Shown: positions 8,897 to 18,319 of the stretch, in pieces
How positions within the stretch are numbered: the stretch's first letter is position 1
Layout: the number at the start of each line of letters is the position of its first letter
Assembly: GCA_006212045.1 (NCBI GenBank)
Contig: PZPK01000003.1
Location: 1 to 64,000 of the forward strand
Reading direction: 5' to 3'
Length of the DNA stretch: 64,000 nucleotides
From: Oleiphilus sp.
GTDB taxonomy: Bacteria; Pseudomonadota; Gammaproteobacteria; Pseudomonadales; Oleiphilaceae
The notes under the pieces: model-generated
What the model was told of the DNA's origin: nothing
The model's input: only the letters and a program-made list of their open reading frames with translations
The model's database searches: none
Made by a program: the position numbers and the translations under genes

Positions 8897-10215
8897 CGGT
8901 ATTCTGGCTATATTCCGCGGCTTTGAGTCTCCTGGCTGCAGCATTTCTGATCGTTCCCCTGTTAAGGCAATCCGCCGTCGGAACTGCTGCGGAAGCAGAA
9001 AGACGGCGTCAGAACATTCAGATTTTCAAAGAGCGACTGAAAGAGTTGGATGCCGAACAGGCTGCCGGTCGCCTCGATGATCTGGCACTGGCCGAGATTA
9101 AACTCGAGCTAGAGCAGACCTTGCTTGATGATGCCGGTGCAGGGGAGATTCCGAAGGAGAGCACAACGCTCCAGGCAGCAAAGGTTTCCAGGCTATGGCT
9201 GGTTCTGCCTGTGCTGCTGATCGGCTTATCCTATGGTTTGTATTTTGAATGGGGCGCGTTTGAAGCACAAAAACAGGTAGAAGCCATGCGGTTTGCGCCG
9301 GATGAGCTGTCGCAGGCAAAAGAGGCCGCGAACCAGGGCGATATGACTTCGCTCGTGGAACAACTGCACCAAAAACTCATGCAGGCTCCTGACAATATCG
9401 AAGGCTGGACGCTGCTGGCACGTTCGGCAATGAATATTGAAAATTACGCATTGGCCTCTGAAAGTTATCAGCGTGTTGTGGATAGTCTTGTTCGTCACGG
9501 TGAACAGCCATCTGCTGCTTATGGCTTGCTTGCGCAGGCTCAGTACTTCAGGGACGCCGGTATGTCTGAAGCGGCAAACAAGTCACTGGAGATGGCGTTG
9601 TCTTTGGATCCGGATGAGCTAAATGCGCTGGGCTTGAGGGCGATTCATGCATTTGACAAACAGGACTATGCCTTGGCCGCGGTTTTGTGGCAACGCTTGC
9701 TGGAAGTGGCACCAGAGCATCCGGCACGCGCTTCCATCGAAGCCGGTATCATGCGTGCTATAAGCCTTTCAAAGGATGCGAATCCGGATAGCCAGGCGCA
9801 GAGCCTGCAGGAAGGCAAGGTCGTTCAGCAGACAACGGATCAAGAGTCCCGAGACGATACGGCTTCCGGTCCTTCCATACGAGTTAACGTGTCCCTGGCC
9901 TCGGAACTGGCAGGTGAGGTTCGTCCGGAAGATACAGTATTTATTTTTGCTCGCGCCGAAACCGGGCCTCCCATGCCTTTGGCGGCCAGTCGCCATCGTG
10001 TTGCTGAGCTACCACTTCAGGTGGTGCTTTCTGATGCCAATGCCATGAGCCCGATGTTGAAGCTGTCGAGCGCTCAACGGGTCTCGGTGGTAGCACGCAT
10101 CTCAAAATCCGGACAGCCCGCAGCACAAGCCGGAGACCTGCAAGGTAGTACGGAAGGTGTTGAGCTGGACGGAACTGTCGCATTGTCGATCACAATTGAC
10201 GAGACGGTGCAGTAA
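8893..10215 (+). CDS. ccmI: Apocytochrome c chaperone CcmI
   Basis: A 440-residue protein with two N-terminal membrane helices (residues about 1-22 and 96-115) flanking a cytoplasmic leucine-zipper-like loop, then TPR repeats (about 150-290) and a C-terminal beta domain (about 325-440). This is the usual layout of CcmI, which binds the C-terminus of apocytochrome c and brings it to CcmFH. It is the last recognised ccm gene; a LysE-type exporter follows after 3 bp. Confidence 0.9.
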   Translation: MTVFWLYSAALSLLAAAFLIVPLLRQSAVGTAAEAERRRQNIQIFKERLKELDAEQAAGRLDDLALAEIKLELEQTLLDDAGAGEIPKESTTLQAAKVSRLWLVLPVLLIGLSYGLYFEWGAFEAQKQVEAMRFAPDELSQAKEAANQGDMTSLVEQLHQKLMQAPDNIEGWTLLARSAMNIENYALASESYQRVVDSLVRHGEQPSAAYGLLAQAQYFRDAGMSEAANKSLEMALSLDPDELNALGLRAIHAFDKQDYALAAVLWQRLLEVAPEHPARASIEAGIMRAISLSKDANPDSQAQSLQEGKVVQQTTDQESRDDTASGPSIRVNVSLASELAGEVRPEDTVFIFARAETGPPMPLAASRHRVAELPLQVVLSDANAMSPMLKLSSAQRVSVVARISKSGQPAAQAGDLQGSTEGVELDGTVALSITIDETVQ

Positions 10216-10218
10216 GCG

Positions 10219-10851
10219 GTGACGTTCGTGGGCGCCATCGCTCTGTTTGGCGCGATGGTAGTTCTGGCCATTTTGCCGGGCCCGGGTATTGTTGTAGTGG
10301 TTGCCAGAAGCCTCAGTGGAGGCTTCAGGGATGGGCTTGCGACTTCGCTCGGTATTGTGGCCGGTGACTTCGTCTTTATTCTTGTCACAATGTTTGGGCT
10401 TTCCCTGTTGGCCGGATCCCTGGGGGACCTGTTTGTGTGGGTCCGCTATCTGGGTGCCGCTTATCTGATCTGGATGGGTTTTGCATTGATGCGTCGCCCC
10501 GTATTCAATCCAGAGAACTTAACGCGAAAGGACGCTGGGGACGGAACCGTAACAAATTACGGGCAAGGCTTTTTTGCGGGACTTTTGGTGACACTTGGCA
10601 ACCCCAAGGCGATACTCTTTTATCTCAGTTTTTTTCCCGCCTTTCTTGATTTGGAATTGGTGACCGGTTCCGTTGTTCTTCTGGTTCTGCTGATTGCCCT
10701 TTTAGCTGTGGGTGGAACCATGGTGGCTTACGCTTATGTGGCTGTGAAAGCGGGCGCTGCGCTCCACGATCATCGGTGGTTCCGACACTTTTATCTATTG
10801 TGTTGCGTGCTGCTGATCGGCAGCGGCTTGCTACTGGTTCTGCGCAGCTAA
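10219..10851 (+). CDS. LysE/RhtB family amino-acid exporter
   Basis: A 210-residue membrane protein with six hydrophobic helices. The LPGPGIVVVVARSLSGG segment near residues 15-31 and GNPKAILFY near residue 130 are family marks. These proteins export amino acids or related small molecules; the substrate is unknown. It starts with GTG only 3 bp after ccmI and so is probably co-transcribed with the ccm operon, though a role in cytochrome maturation is not known for the family. Confidence 0.85.
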   Translation: MTFVGAIALFGAMVVLAILPGPGIVVVVARSLSGGFRDGLATSLGIVAGDFVFILVTMFGLSLLAGSLGDLFVWVRYLGAAYLIWMGFALMRRPVFNPENLTRKDAGDGTVTNYGQGFFAGLLVTLGNPKAILFYLSFFPAFLDLELVTGSVVLLVLLIALLAVGGTMVAYAYVAVKAGAALHDHRWFRHFYLLCCVLLIGSGLLLVLRS

Positions 10852-10947
10852 CTATTCAGCTTTATTGGCCTAAAAAACTTACTGAATAACTAAGCGCAAA
10901 GTACATTGCTTAACTATACTGAGGTCAAACTATTCCGAGGTAGACTA

Positions 10948-12570
10948 ATGAACTGGTTAAACTCAAGTATCGCCAATAAACTAATGGCTACAATTTTTTT
11001 GGGCTCATTGGTTGTTGTTGCCGCAAGTGTTTTTTCAAATGTGAGTTCGGGTGGCAGTTTCGAACGCTATGAATCCCTGATCAATCAGGATATTCGTAAC
11101 GAACGCCAGATCAATGCAATGCTGACGACCTTCAAAACCCAGATACAAGAATGGAAGAATACACTTCTTCGCGGACATGATGAGGGCAACCGGGAGAAAT
11201 ACTGGTCGCGGTTTCAGGAGCGTGAAGTGGATATCCAGGCGCTTGGGCAGAAACTTCTGAAGAACCTTCCTGAGGGTGAATCCAGATCACTCGTGGGCCG
11301 TTTTCTGGATGCACATAGTGCGATGGGGCAGTCCTATCGAGGGGGCTATGCGGCATTCGAAGACAGTGGTTATGACCACCGGGCAGGTGACAAGGCAGTG
11401 CAGGGCATTGATCGCGAACCGGCAAAACTGCTTTCCCAATCGGCGGAGCTGATTGCTGGTGAGGTCGCTTCCGCAAGTCAATCGGTCAGAGAGGCTGCGG
11501 CTGCGGGGAATCAGATTTTTCTGGGGGTCGTGCTCGCTGCCATCGTACTCTCATTTTTCATGACTCTAGTGCTGATCAACCGGGCGATTATTGTTCCAAG
11601 TCGGGCATTGATCGCCAGTATTCAGCATATCAGTCAAGGTGACTTGTCTGATCATATTGTTATTCGTCGACAGGATGAACTGGGTCAGCTGGCTGACGCA
11701 TCCCGACAGTTGCAGGAATTCCTCAAGGATCTCGCCACGGGGCTTTCAAACACCAATGTCGGTTTGACCGCGGCGTCGGAAAAGCTGAATCAAGCCACCG
11801 ATGGTGTTAAAGAGCGCGTTGACGCTGCACATGACACCACCGAACATGTTGCATCGGCCATGGCTGAAATGAGTGCAACAGCCCAGGAAGTCGCCAATCA
11901 TGCAGCCTCGGCGGCAGACGCTGCGAAAGAGGCTGACCAGGCGGCGGTGGATAGTGTATCTACCATGCAGAATGCGCAATCTTCGGTCAATCGTCTATCG
12001 GAACAGGTTGGAAAAACCGTGGAAACCGTTAAAAAACTGGCGGAAGATACCAACGAAGTGGGTACCGTTCTGAGCGTGATACGTGGCATCGCCGAACAAA
12101 CCAACCTGCTGGCTTTGAACGCGGCAATCGAGGCTGCACGTGCCGGAGAACAAGGGCGTGGCTTTGCGGTTGTTGCTGATGAAGTACGGACGCTCGCCCA
12201 GAAAACACAGCAATCTACGGAAGAAATCGAAGGCATCATCAACAATGTACAGAATGGTGCCAAGGATACCGTGTCGGTCATGGATGCCAGTGCTGAAACG
12301 ACGAATCAGAGTGCTACCCTGTTTGCAGAGGCCGCCGACAAGCTCAATGTCGTGACGCAAAGCGTCGAGCGAATTACTGATTTGAGTCATCAGGTGGCCA
12401 CAGCCGCAGAAGAACAAACCAACGTATCCGAGGATATCACACGTACCATCGTCGAAGTGTCTGATCTGGTGGAAGAAACCGTCTCCTCAGCCTCAGCTAC
12501 CAGAGAAACGGCTCAGGAGCTTGCCATTATGGCGGCGGATGCGGCGCGACTGGCCAAACGATTCAGTTGA
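10948..12570 (+). CDS. Methyl-accepting chemotaxis protein
   Basis: A 540-residue chemoreceptor. The ATG at 10948 is preferred because it has a GAGG site 8 bp upstream and opens onto the first membrane helix (about residues 10-32). A periplasmic four-helix-type sensor region follows, a second helix at about 190-212, then HAMP (about 213-265). The cytoplasmic signalling hairpin has the conserved tip [20 protein letters not shown] and [15 protein letters not shown]. Methylation-region Gln and Glu pairs are visible on both sides. No che genes or CheR-binding pentapeptide are present, and the ligand is unknown. A terminator follows directly. Confidence 0.92.
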   Translation: MNWLNSSIANKLMATIFLGSLVVVAASVFSNVSSGGSFERYESLINQDIRNERQINAMLTTFKTQIQEWKNTLLRGHDEGNREKYWSRFQEREVDIQALGQKLLKNLPEGESRSLVGRFLDAHSAMGQSYRGGYAAFEDSGYDHRAGDKAVQGIDREPAKLLSQSAELIAGEVASASQSVREAAAAGNQIFLGVVLAAIVLSFFMTLVLINRAIIVPSRALIASIQHISQGDLSDHIVIRRQDELGQLADASRQLQEFLKDLATGLSNTNVGLTAASEKLNQATDGVKERVDAAHDTTEHVASAMAEMSATAQEVANHAASAADAAKEADQAAVDSVSTMQNAQSSVNRLSEQVGKTVETVKKLAEDTNEVGTVLSVIRGIAEQTNLLALNAAIEAARAGEQGRGFAVVADEVRTLAQKTQQSTEEIEGIINNVQNGAKDTVSVMDASAETTNQSATLFAEAADKLNVVTQSVERITDLSHQVATAAEEQTNVSEDITRTIVEVSDLVEETVSSASATRETAQELAIMAADAARLAKRFS

Positions 12571-12586
12571 GCAGAAAAGGTTTAAA

Positions 12587-12622
12587 AGGCGGCCAGGGCA
12601 ATGACTCTGGCCGCTTTTTTTT
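12587..12622 (+). terminator. Rho-independent terminator after the chemoreceptor
   Basis: GCGGCCAG (12589-12596) pairs with CTGGCCGC (12607-12614) across a 10-base loop, followed by an unbroken T-run. A strong intrinsic terminator. Confidence 0.9.
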
Positions 12623-12743
12623 ATGCCTTTCCATTGTACTTTTATGATGCATTCTGGAATGCAGTTTTCTGCACTTGCCCATCTTTTTACAGCCATGGCA
12701 TGCTTGATAGCTAACACTCATTTTAGCGTTGCGTGGGAGAAGT

Positions 12744-13529
12744 ATGCAGTTTACATCGCTTTTGAATAAGGTAAGAACGGGGGCTTCGACGGTAGCAATG
12801 AGCCCGGACTGGATGCAGGGTCGGTCGACCTTCGGAGGTCTTGCTGCTGCCCTGGTGTTTGAGTCCATGCGCAAGGTCGTCAAAAGTGAAGCACCAGTGC
12901 GCTGTATTCAGATTTCTTTTGTCGGTCCGGTTTCAGATACGCCTCTGCAGATTCAAAGTGAGGTGCTCAGGGCAGGGAAGTCGGTGACACATGTGTTGGG
13001 CCGCGGGATTCAGGACGGCGAAACGAAAATTGTACTTCAGGCAAGTTTCGGGCATGCCAGAGACTCTGAGATTTTGGTCAGTGCTTCACGAATGTTGCCG
13101 GATATAGAACCGGAAGATTGCCAGAAATTGCCTTATATCGATGGTGTCACACCAACGTTTACCCGCCACTTTGATTTCCGTTATGCGACACCGTTTCCTT
13201 TTGGCGGGAGTGATCTGGATTATTTAAAAGGCTATGTACGCTTTGCCGAACCGGAGCCTGAATGGAGTGAGGCGCATTTACTTGGACTCATTGATGCCTG
13301 GCCTCCGACAACAATTCCACAGCTGAAAAAACCTGCGATGGCGAGTTCATTATCCTGGACTGTTGAGTTTGTTCAGCCCCTGCCAGCATTGACGCGAGAT
13401 GCCTATACTTTCTACGAGTCGCATATCGTGCAATCCGCAAATGGCTATGGACATACACGGGCCAGGATCTGGAACCAGAGCGGCGAACTTATGGCTATCA
13501 GTCAACAGACGGTCACGCATTTCGCCTGA
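12744..13529 (+). CDS. Acyl-CoA thioesterase, TesB-like double hot-dog family
   Basis: A 261-residue protein. ATG 12744 has a good GGGAGA site and is preferred over the TTG at 12729. The PDWMQGRSTFGGLAAAL beginning and the two related halves (N-terminal hot-dog to about residue 110, C-terminal about 150-260) are typical of the bacterial TesB-like group. Members hydrolyse medium- or long-chain acyl-CoA to free acid and CoA, which would suit a lipid or alkane degrader. The gene is alone, convergent with the SDR gene downstream. Confidence 0.75.
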   Translation: MQFTSLLNKVRTGASTVAMSPDWMQGRSTFGGLAAALVFESMRKVVKSEAPVRCIQISFVGPVSDTPLQIQSEVLRAGKSVTHVLGRGIQDGETKIVLQASFGHARDSEILVSASRMLPDIEPEDCQKLPYIDGVTPTFTRHFDFRYATPFPFGGSDLDYLKGYVRFAEPEPEWSEAHLLGLIDAWPPTTIPQLKKPAMASSLSWTVEFVQPLPALTRDAYTFYESHIVQSANGYGHTRARIWNQSGELMAISQQTVTHFA

Positions 13530-13570
13530 AAACCTGACGACCGTCAGCACGCCTGCTTGTCAGTTATTGC

Positions 13571-14611
13571 TCAGGAGGCATGTTTCGCCTCCACGTGATT
13601 CCATTTGAACAGGTCTTCCACCGCCTCTTTGATGCTCTGTTTGGCATCGATAAACGTCATGCCGAGCTCTTGTTTGACCTTGCTATTGTCGTAGCGCATG
13701 TCTTTGCCAATATGGGAGCGCATGTACGAACCGCTGCCTTTGGGTTGCGTGTAGGATAGTAATTTCATGATCTTGTCGCCGATTGGCGTGGCCAGATTTA
13801 TTTTTGGCAGCTTGTACTGCGTATAGCCCAATGAATTCAGATACTCGACCACCTCTGTCATGGTCATGGTTTCGTTAGAGACAAGGTAGCGCCCTTTCGC
13901 TTCCGGCGTTTCCAGCGCAAGAATGTGCGCCTTTGCGACATCGCGTACGTCAACGAGCCCCCAGGTGACATTCATGAGGGTCGGGTAAACACCCTTAAGA
14001 AGATCTGCATAGATCTTGTTGGACTCATTGAGTGAAGGGCCCAAAGAGGGACCAATAACCATAAATGGGTTAATGACAATCAAATCGAATTCGGGTTTCT
14101 GCTCGCTGATGAAGTCCCAGGCGGCGCGCTCGGCCAGCGTTTTCGAATAGTAATATGGGTTGCGTTTCAGGTCCGAACGCGTGTTCCAGTCCTTCTCTGA
14201 AAAGACTTTCTCATTACTGGCTTCGTCAGTAATGGCTGCCATGGAGGATGTGAGAATGACACGTTTGACGCTGGCAGCTTTGGCGCATGAGTTCAACACA
14301 TTCCGGGTCCCGGTGACGGCAGGATCGACCAGATCCTTTTGCGGGTCCTTAACGTTAACGGCATAGGGGCTGGCAGTATGGAATACGGCATCGCACCCCG
14401 TGACGGCCTGGTCATAAGCGCCTATGTCCTGCAAATCTGCCTGAATCAATTCCAGCCGTTCCGCAGCACCCTCCAGTGATGTCAGGTAGGGGTACCTGGC
14501 AGATTCGCCACGTACTGTCGCGCGAACCTTGTAGCCCTTTTCCAGCAGCTGTTTGATGATGTGTGCAGCGATAAAACCTGAAGCTCCTGTAACGCAGACT
14601 GTTTGGCTCAT
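13571..14611 (-). CDS. NAD(P)-dependent extended SDR (dihydroflavonol-reductase-like aldehyde/ketone reductase)
   Basis: A 346-residue extended short-chain dehydrogenase. The nucleotide-binding motif TGASGFIAAHI is at residues 8-18, followed by the basic RATVR that favours NADPH. The catalytic Tyr and Lys lie in YYYSKTLAE near residue 155, with an SS motif (LTSSMAA) before it. The fold matches dihydroflavonol 4-reductase and cinnamyl-CoA-reductase-like enzymes that reduce aldehydes or ketones in bacteria; the substrate is unknown. It is divergent from a TetR-type regulator, the usual arrangement for a locally controlled gene. Confidence 0.82.
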   Translation of the reverse strand: MSQTVCVTGASGFIAAHIIKQLLEKGYKVRATVRGESARYPYLTSLEGAAERLELIQADLQDIGAYDQAVTGCDAVFHTASPYAVNVKDPQKDLVDPAVTGTRNVLNSCAKAASVKRVILTSSMAAITDEASNEKVFSEKDWNTRSDLKRNPYYYSKTLAERAAWDFISEQKPEFDLIVINPFMVIGPSLGPSLNESNKIYADLLKGVYPTLMNVTWGLVDVRDVAKAHILALETPEAKGRYLVSNETMTMTEVVEYLNSLGYTQYKLPKINLATPIGDKIMKLLSYTQPKGSGSYMRSHIGKDMRYDNSKVKQELGMTFIDAKQSIKEAVEDLFKWNHVEAKHAS

Positions 14612-14696
14612 GAGTTCTTCCTGAAGTGGTGGTGTGAGAATTCGCCGTATTCAACTGCCGACAACGGCCCTAAATGACCTGGAGTTATTTATATAA

Positions 14697-14709
14697 TGAC
14701 TCTCGGTCA
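14697..14709. promoter_or_regulatory. Candidate TetR-type operator between the SDR and tetR genes
   Basis: TGAC-TCTCG-GTCA is an inverted repeat in the middle of the 176-bp divergent gap. A candidate -10 for the regulator gene, TATAGT (14727-14732), lies 17 bp further on. Its position between two divergent genes makes autoregulation by the adjacent TetR protein plausible; the arms are short. Confidence 0.35.
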
Positions 14710-14787
14710 GTTGTCAAACTTTATGCTATAGTTAGCTGCACAGCCAAGTTGTAAATCAGATTCAGTCACCAGAAAAAGCCAGGTAAG

Positions 14788-15501
14788 ATGTCGGACAATT
14801 CAAGCGCTATACAAAGTACTGCCTCCTCAACCAGCTCACGGAAACGCGCCGGAAGGCGAGCGGTTAACGAGGCGCAAAAGGCGCAGCGCCGGGCCGATAT
14901 TCTCGACTCGGCGCGGGCTTTATTCAATCAAAGTGCGCACTATGAAGATATTCTGATGAAACATATCGCGGAGAATATCGCGCTGACCAAAGGCACTCTG
15001 TATCTCTATTTTAAAACCAAGGAAGAGGTGTTTTTGGCTTTGTATGAGGAGGAATTCCTGGCACTTTGCCAGCGCCTGCGAATAGCTCTGAGTGGGGCTC
15101 CCCCGCAGACAGAGGTGTCTCAGCTACATGCAATCATTTGCGGAGCAATGCTGGGCTATCCGACATTCTTGCGACTGAACAGTATGTTGCATGCCGTCCT
15201 TGAGCGAAATATCGAGTTTGAAACGGCGTTGCGTTTTAAAAGCCTGCTGCGTGATCAGATGCTCGAAACAGCGGAGCAACTGGAAGAAAAAGTAAAAGGC
15301 CTGTCTTCTGGGCAGGGGGCTGAGCTCTTGCTGCTTGTACATGAAATCACTATTGGCGCTTACCATACGTCGAGTCCTTCTCCTTGTCTGGATCTCGTGT
15401 TTGAACGGCCGGATATGCAGTTCATGAAGCTGGATTTTGAAACAGAGTTTCCAAAACTTCTCAAGTATCTCTTGCAGGGGTACCTCCAAAGCAAGTCGTA
15501 A
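14788..15501 (+). CDS. TetR/AcrR family transcriptional regulator
   Basis: A 237-residue regulator with a low-complexity Ser/Thr-rich start, then a TetR DNA-binding domain at about residues 33-80. The recognition helix is in IAENIALTKGTLYLYFKTKEE-like sequence and is followed by FLALYEEE. The C-terminal ligand-binding part is family-variable. The helix-turn-helix is slightly unusual in reading YEDILMKHIAENIA where most members have a conserved V..IA. It is divergent from the SDR gene, its likely target. Confidence 0.88.
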   Translation: MSDNSSAIQSTASSTSSRKRAGRRAVNEAQKAQRRADILDSARALFNQSAHYEDILMKHIAENIALTKGTLYLYFKTKEEVFLALYEEEFLALCQRLRIALSGAPPQTEVSQLHAIICGAMLGYPTFLRLNSMLHAVLERNIEFETALRFKSLLRDQMLETAEQLEEKVKGLSSGQGAELLLLVHEITIGAYHTSSPSPCLDLVFERPDMQFMKLDFETEFPKLLKYLLQGYLQSKS

Positions 15502-15610
15502 CATACTGAAAAATTACAGGTATCAGGTCATGTAAATTGACATTTGTAGTTGTCGAGTTGATGGCTCTTGTATAAATTGTCGGCCTTTAATAAAAAAACT
15601 AGCCGAAACC

Positions 15611-17116
15611 ATGCTTTTTAACTCCCCTGTTTTTATTTTTATATTCCTGCCGGTGGTTGTGCTGATCTATGCACTGTTCAATCGCGGGTCGCACAATCTG
15701 TTCGCCAAAGCCTGGCTGGTTCTGGCCTCGCTGTTTTTCTACAGCTACTGGAATCCAATTTATCTGCCTCTGATTTTAAGTTCAATACTGGTCAATTTTT
15801 ATCTCGGCCGAAAACTTCAGGATAGCTTTGAAGATGAGCAATCCGCCTCTGGCGGCAGGAAGAAATATGCTGTCATCGGTGTGTTGTTTAATGTCGGGCT
15901 ACTGGCATATTTCAAATACGTGGATTTCTTTCTTGAGAATATCAATCTTCTGTTCGGAACGGACGCAGAGCCACTGAATATCCTTCTGCCACTGGCCATC
16001 AGCTTTTTTACCTTCCAGCAAATCGCTTATCTGATCGATTGCTACAAAGAAGGCTCAAAAAAATACACGTTGCTGGACTATTCTTTGTTCGTTTCATTTT
16101 TTCCGCAACTGATTGCCGGGCCGATTGTGCATCACAAAGAAATGATGCCGCAGTTTTTTACGGTGGCCGGAAGCCGAATTGACTGGGACAACATCGCCCA
16201 GGGCGTGGTTATTTTCTGTATTGGTTTGTTCAAGAAGGTCTTTATCGCCGATACCTTTGCTGTATGGGCGGATGCGGGGTTTGACGGAACCGGAGATATT
16301 TCGTTCCTTGAGGCATGGGGTGCCACGCTCAGCTATACGTTCCAGCTTTATTATGATTTTTCGGGTTATACCGATATGGCGATTGGCGCAGCCTTGCTGT
16401 TCAACATACGCTTGCCAATCAACTTTAATTCACCTTACAAAGCGCTGAGTATTCAGGATTTCTGGCGAAGGTGGCATATTACCTTGTCAAACTGGTTACG
16501 GGATTACGTATATATTCCTTTAGGTGGTAATCGGGGGGGCGAAAACAAAACCCTGATGAACCTCTTGTTGACCTTTCTGATTGGCGGGCTGTGGCATGGT
16601 GCGGGCTGGACCTTTGTCGTTTGGGGCGCACTGCATGGCGTAGCGCTGATTATTCACAGACTCTGGAGCAAGCTGGGCCTGGTCATGCCAAAGGTGCTGG
16701 CCTGGTTTACGACCTTTCTGTTCGTCAATATCGCCTGGGTGTTTTTCCGGGCGGAGAGTTTTGAATCGGCGATACGCATGCTGAAAGGTCTGGTGTCGGT
16801 CGATACCTTCGCGCTGTCTTCAACGTTTGCGGGTGTGCTGTACTATCTGAGTCCGATATTCCTGCCCCAGTTACCGGTTACCAAGGCAGAGATGATCGTG
16901 TCAATCTCGACCCTGGAGCATATTCTGGTGTTTGGTAGCGTTGCCCTGTTCTTGCCGAATAGTATTCAGGTGGCACGTTATATTTCCTACCATGGTAGAT
17001 TGGCTGTTCAGTACAACCTGCGCTGGGCGTTCTGTACGGCGTTGTTCTTTTTCATATCCTGCCTGACATTTGTGGGCAATGTCAGTCCTTCAAAATTCCT
17101 GTACTTTAATTTCTGA
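15611..17116 (+). CDS. MBOAT family O-acyltransferase (AlgI/DltB-like)
   Basis: A 501-residue membrane-bound O-acyltransferase with about 11-12 hydrophobic segments. The conserved block DFWRRWHITLSNWLRDYVY (residues about 285-303), PLGGNR, and the catalytic His in GGLWHGAGWTFVVWGALHG (about residue 327) are all intact. Such proteins move acyl, usually acetyl, groups across the membrane for transfer onto an extracytoplasmic polysaccharide by an SGNH-fold partner. The next two genes encode candidate partners, and the first overlaps this stop codon. The polymer is unknown; no alg, cellulose or dlt genes are in the window. Confidence 0.92.
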   Translation: MLFNSPVFIFIFLPVVVLIYALFNRGSHNLFAKAWLVLASLFFYSYWNPIYLPLILSSILVNFYLGRKLQDSFEDEQSASGGRKKYAVIGVLFNVGLLAYFKYVDFFLENINLLFGTDAEPLNILLPLAISFFTFQQIAYLIDCYKEGSKKYTLLDYSLFVSFFPQLIAGPIVHHKEMMPQFFTVAGSRIDWDNIAQGVVIFCIGLFKKVFIADTFAVWADAGFDGTGDISFLEAWGATLSYTFQLYYDFSGYTDMAIGAALLFNIRLPINFNSPYKALSIQDFWRRWHITLSNWLRDYVYIPLGGNRGGENKTLMNLLLTFLIGGLWHGAGWTFVVWGALHGVALIIHRLWSKLGLVMPKVLAWFTTFLFVNIAWVFFRAESFESAIRMLKGLVSVDTFALSSTFAGVLYYLSPIFLPQLPVTKAEMIVSISTLEHILVFGSVALFLPNSIQVARYISYHGRLAVQYNLRWAFCTALFFFISCLTFVGNVSPSKFLYFNF

Positions 17117-18276
17117 TGCGACTGAATGCCCATCATTATTTGCTGAGCGTAGTTGCTATTTTTTGCGTCTTTGCCGGCTTGTATGCTTACCTGCTGAACT
17201 CAGTGATCGGATCGACGCTTCAGACAGACGAGTATTGGACTCGAGCGATTTATGATTACAAGCAACATGCGGCTAAACAGTCAGAAGCGCCTAAAGTCAT
17301 CGTTCTGTCGGGTTCAAACGGCATGTTTGGGGTCGACTCCAGCCTGCTGGGACAAACGCTGGGGCGTAAAGCGGTCAATCTGGCAATACATGGTGATCTG
17401 GATATTAGTTTTCTGTATCAGCAGCTCAGCGAAACAATGGCCCCCGGGGACTGGGTATTGATGCCACTCGAGTATGAGTACTACACAGAAAGCAAGGATC
17501 TGAGCCTGGAGTTTGTGAGTAGTATGGTGGCTTGGGGTGAAGACATTTACCTGAAACATTTGTCGCTGCCAGAGTACGTGAAGTTCCTGGTGTCCATTCC
17601 CAAGCAGCGTATGTGGGCTGGTCTGGTTCGTGGTGGTGCACCGAGAATATTGCGCCGCGGGCAGCCGACGCTTTACGAAGACCCTGAAACGATCATCAAT
17701 GAGGTGTTGAAGAATAATCGCGCCAAACCCGCGCGTTTTAACGGCTATACGCATTTAAGCCTGAATCTTGAAGGCGACATTGATGCGCCGTACCGCCATC
17801 AGAAAAACGTGCTGGAATTCGTCAGAAAGGGGGAAACGTATCTGCCTGAAAATTTTGAGGTTTCGTCCCGTTTTATCAGATATTTCAAGAAAATTGAGGC
17901 ATTGGTAGCGGAACGTGAGGGACACTTGTTGCTCACCTGGCCGGTATCCGTGCGTAACCCGCATTTTGATTTAGGTAAACCGGTCTTCCAGCAGCGCGCG
18001 GCACATTTCGTTCGAACGCTTGGCGAATCGAATATCCAGATCGCTTGCCACCCTGCTTATTTTAATCTCGATTACCGTTTGTTCTTTGACACAAGCTATC
18101 ACCTGAATACAAAGGGCAAACGAATGCGAACGAAACAGTTAGCCGAATGTTTTCAGGAAAAATATGCGGACTCAAAAGACACTGTCGCAGTTTCTGAATT
18201 AGAAGGATTTAGCTGGAAAAGGGTTTTACCAACAGTGCGGCAACAGGAGATAGCCGCTTTGAAAGGTGCTTTTTAA
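17116..18276 (+). CDS. SGNH-like O-acetylation partner protein, paralogue 1
   Basis: A 386-residue protein with an N-terminal signal anchor (about residues 7-29) and a periplasmic domain. It has a GDSL-like block (LSGSNGMFGVDS near residues 61-72), MPLEYEYYT near residue 117, and a C-terminal DTSYHLNTKG segment whose Asp and His could complete the catalytic triad. This resembles the SGNH proteins that pair with MBOAT transporters (AlgJ, AlgX, DltD in principle), but sequence similarity to those is not evident by eye. The start ATG overlaps the MBOAT stop by 1 bp, strongly implying a joint function. Two paralogues lie at 18320-19432 and 43264-44415. Confidence 0.72.
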   Translation: MRLNAHHYLLSVVAIFCVFAGLYAYLLNSVIGSTLQTDEYWTRAIYDYKQHAAKQSEAPKVIVLSGSNGMFGVDSSLLGQTLGRKAVNLAIHGDLDISFLYQQLSETMAPGDWVLMPLEYEYYTESKDLSLEFVSSMVAWGEDIYLKHLSLPEYVKFLVSIPKQRMWAGLVRGGAPRILRRGQPTLYEDPETIINEVLKNNRAKPARFNGYTHLSLNLEGDIDAPYRHQKNVLEFVRKGETYLPENFEVSSRFIRYFKKIEALVAEREGHLLLTWPVSVRNPHFDLGKPVFQQRAAHFVRTLGESNIQIACHPAYFNLDYRLFFDTSYHLNTKGKRMRTKQLAECFQEKYADSKDTVAVSELEGFSWKRVLPTVRQQEIAALKGAF

Positions 18277-18319
18277 TGGCGCAGTTTTACAACGCTTTTC
18301 TGCAGGATTTTAGATAGAT

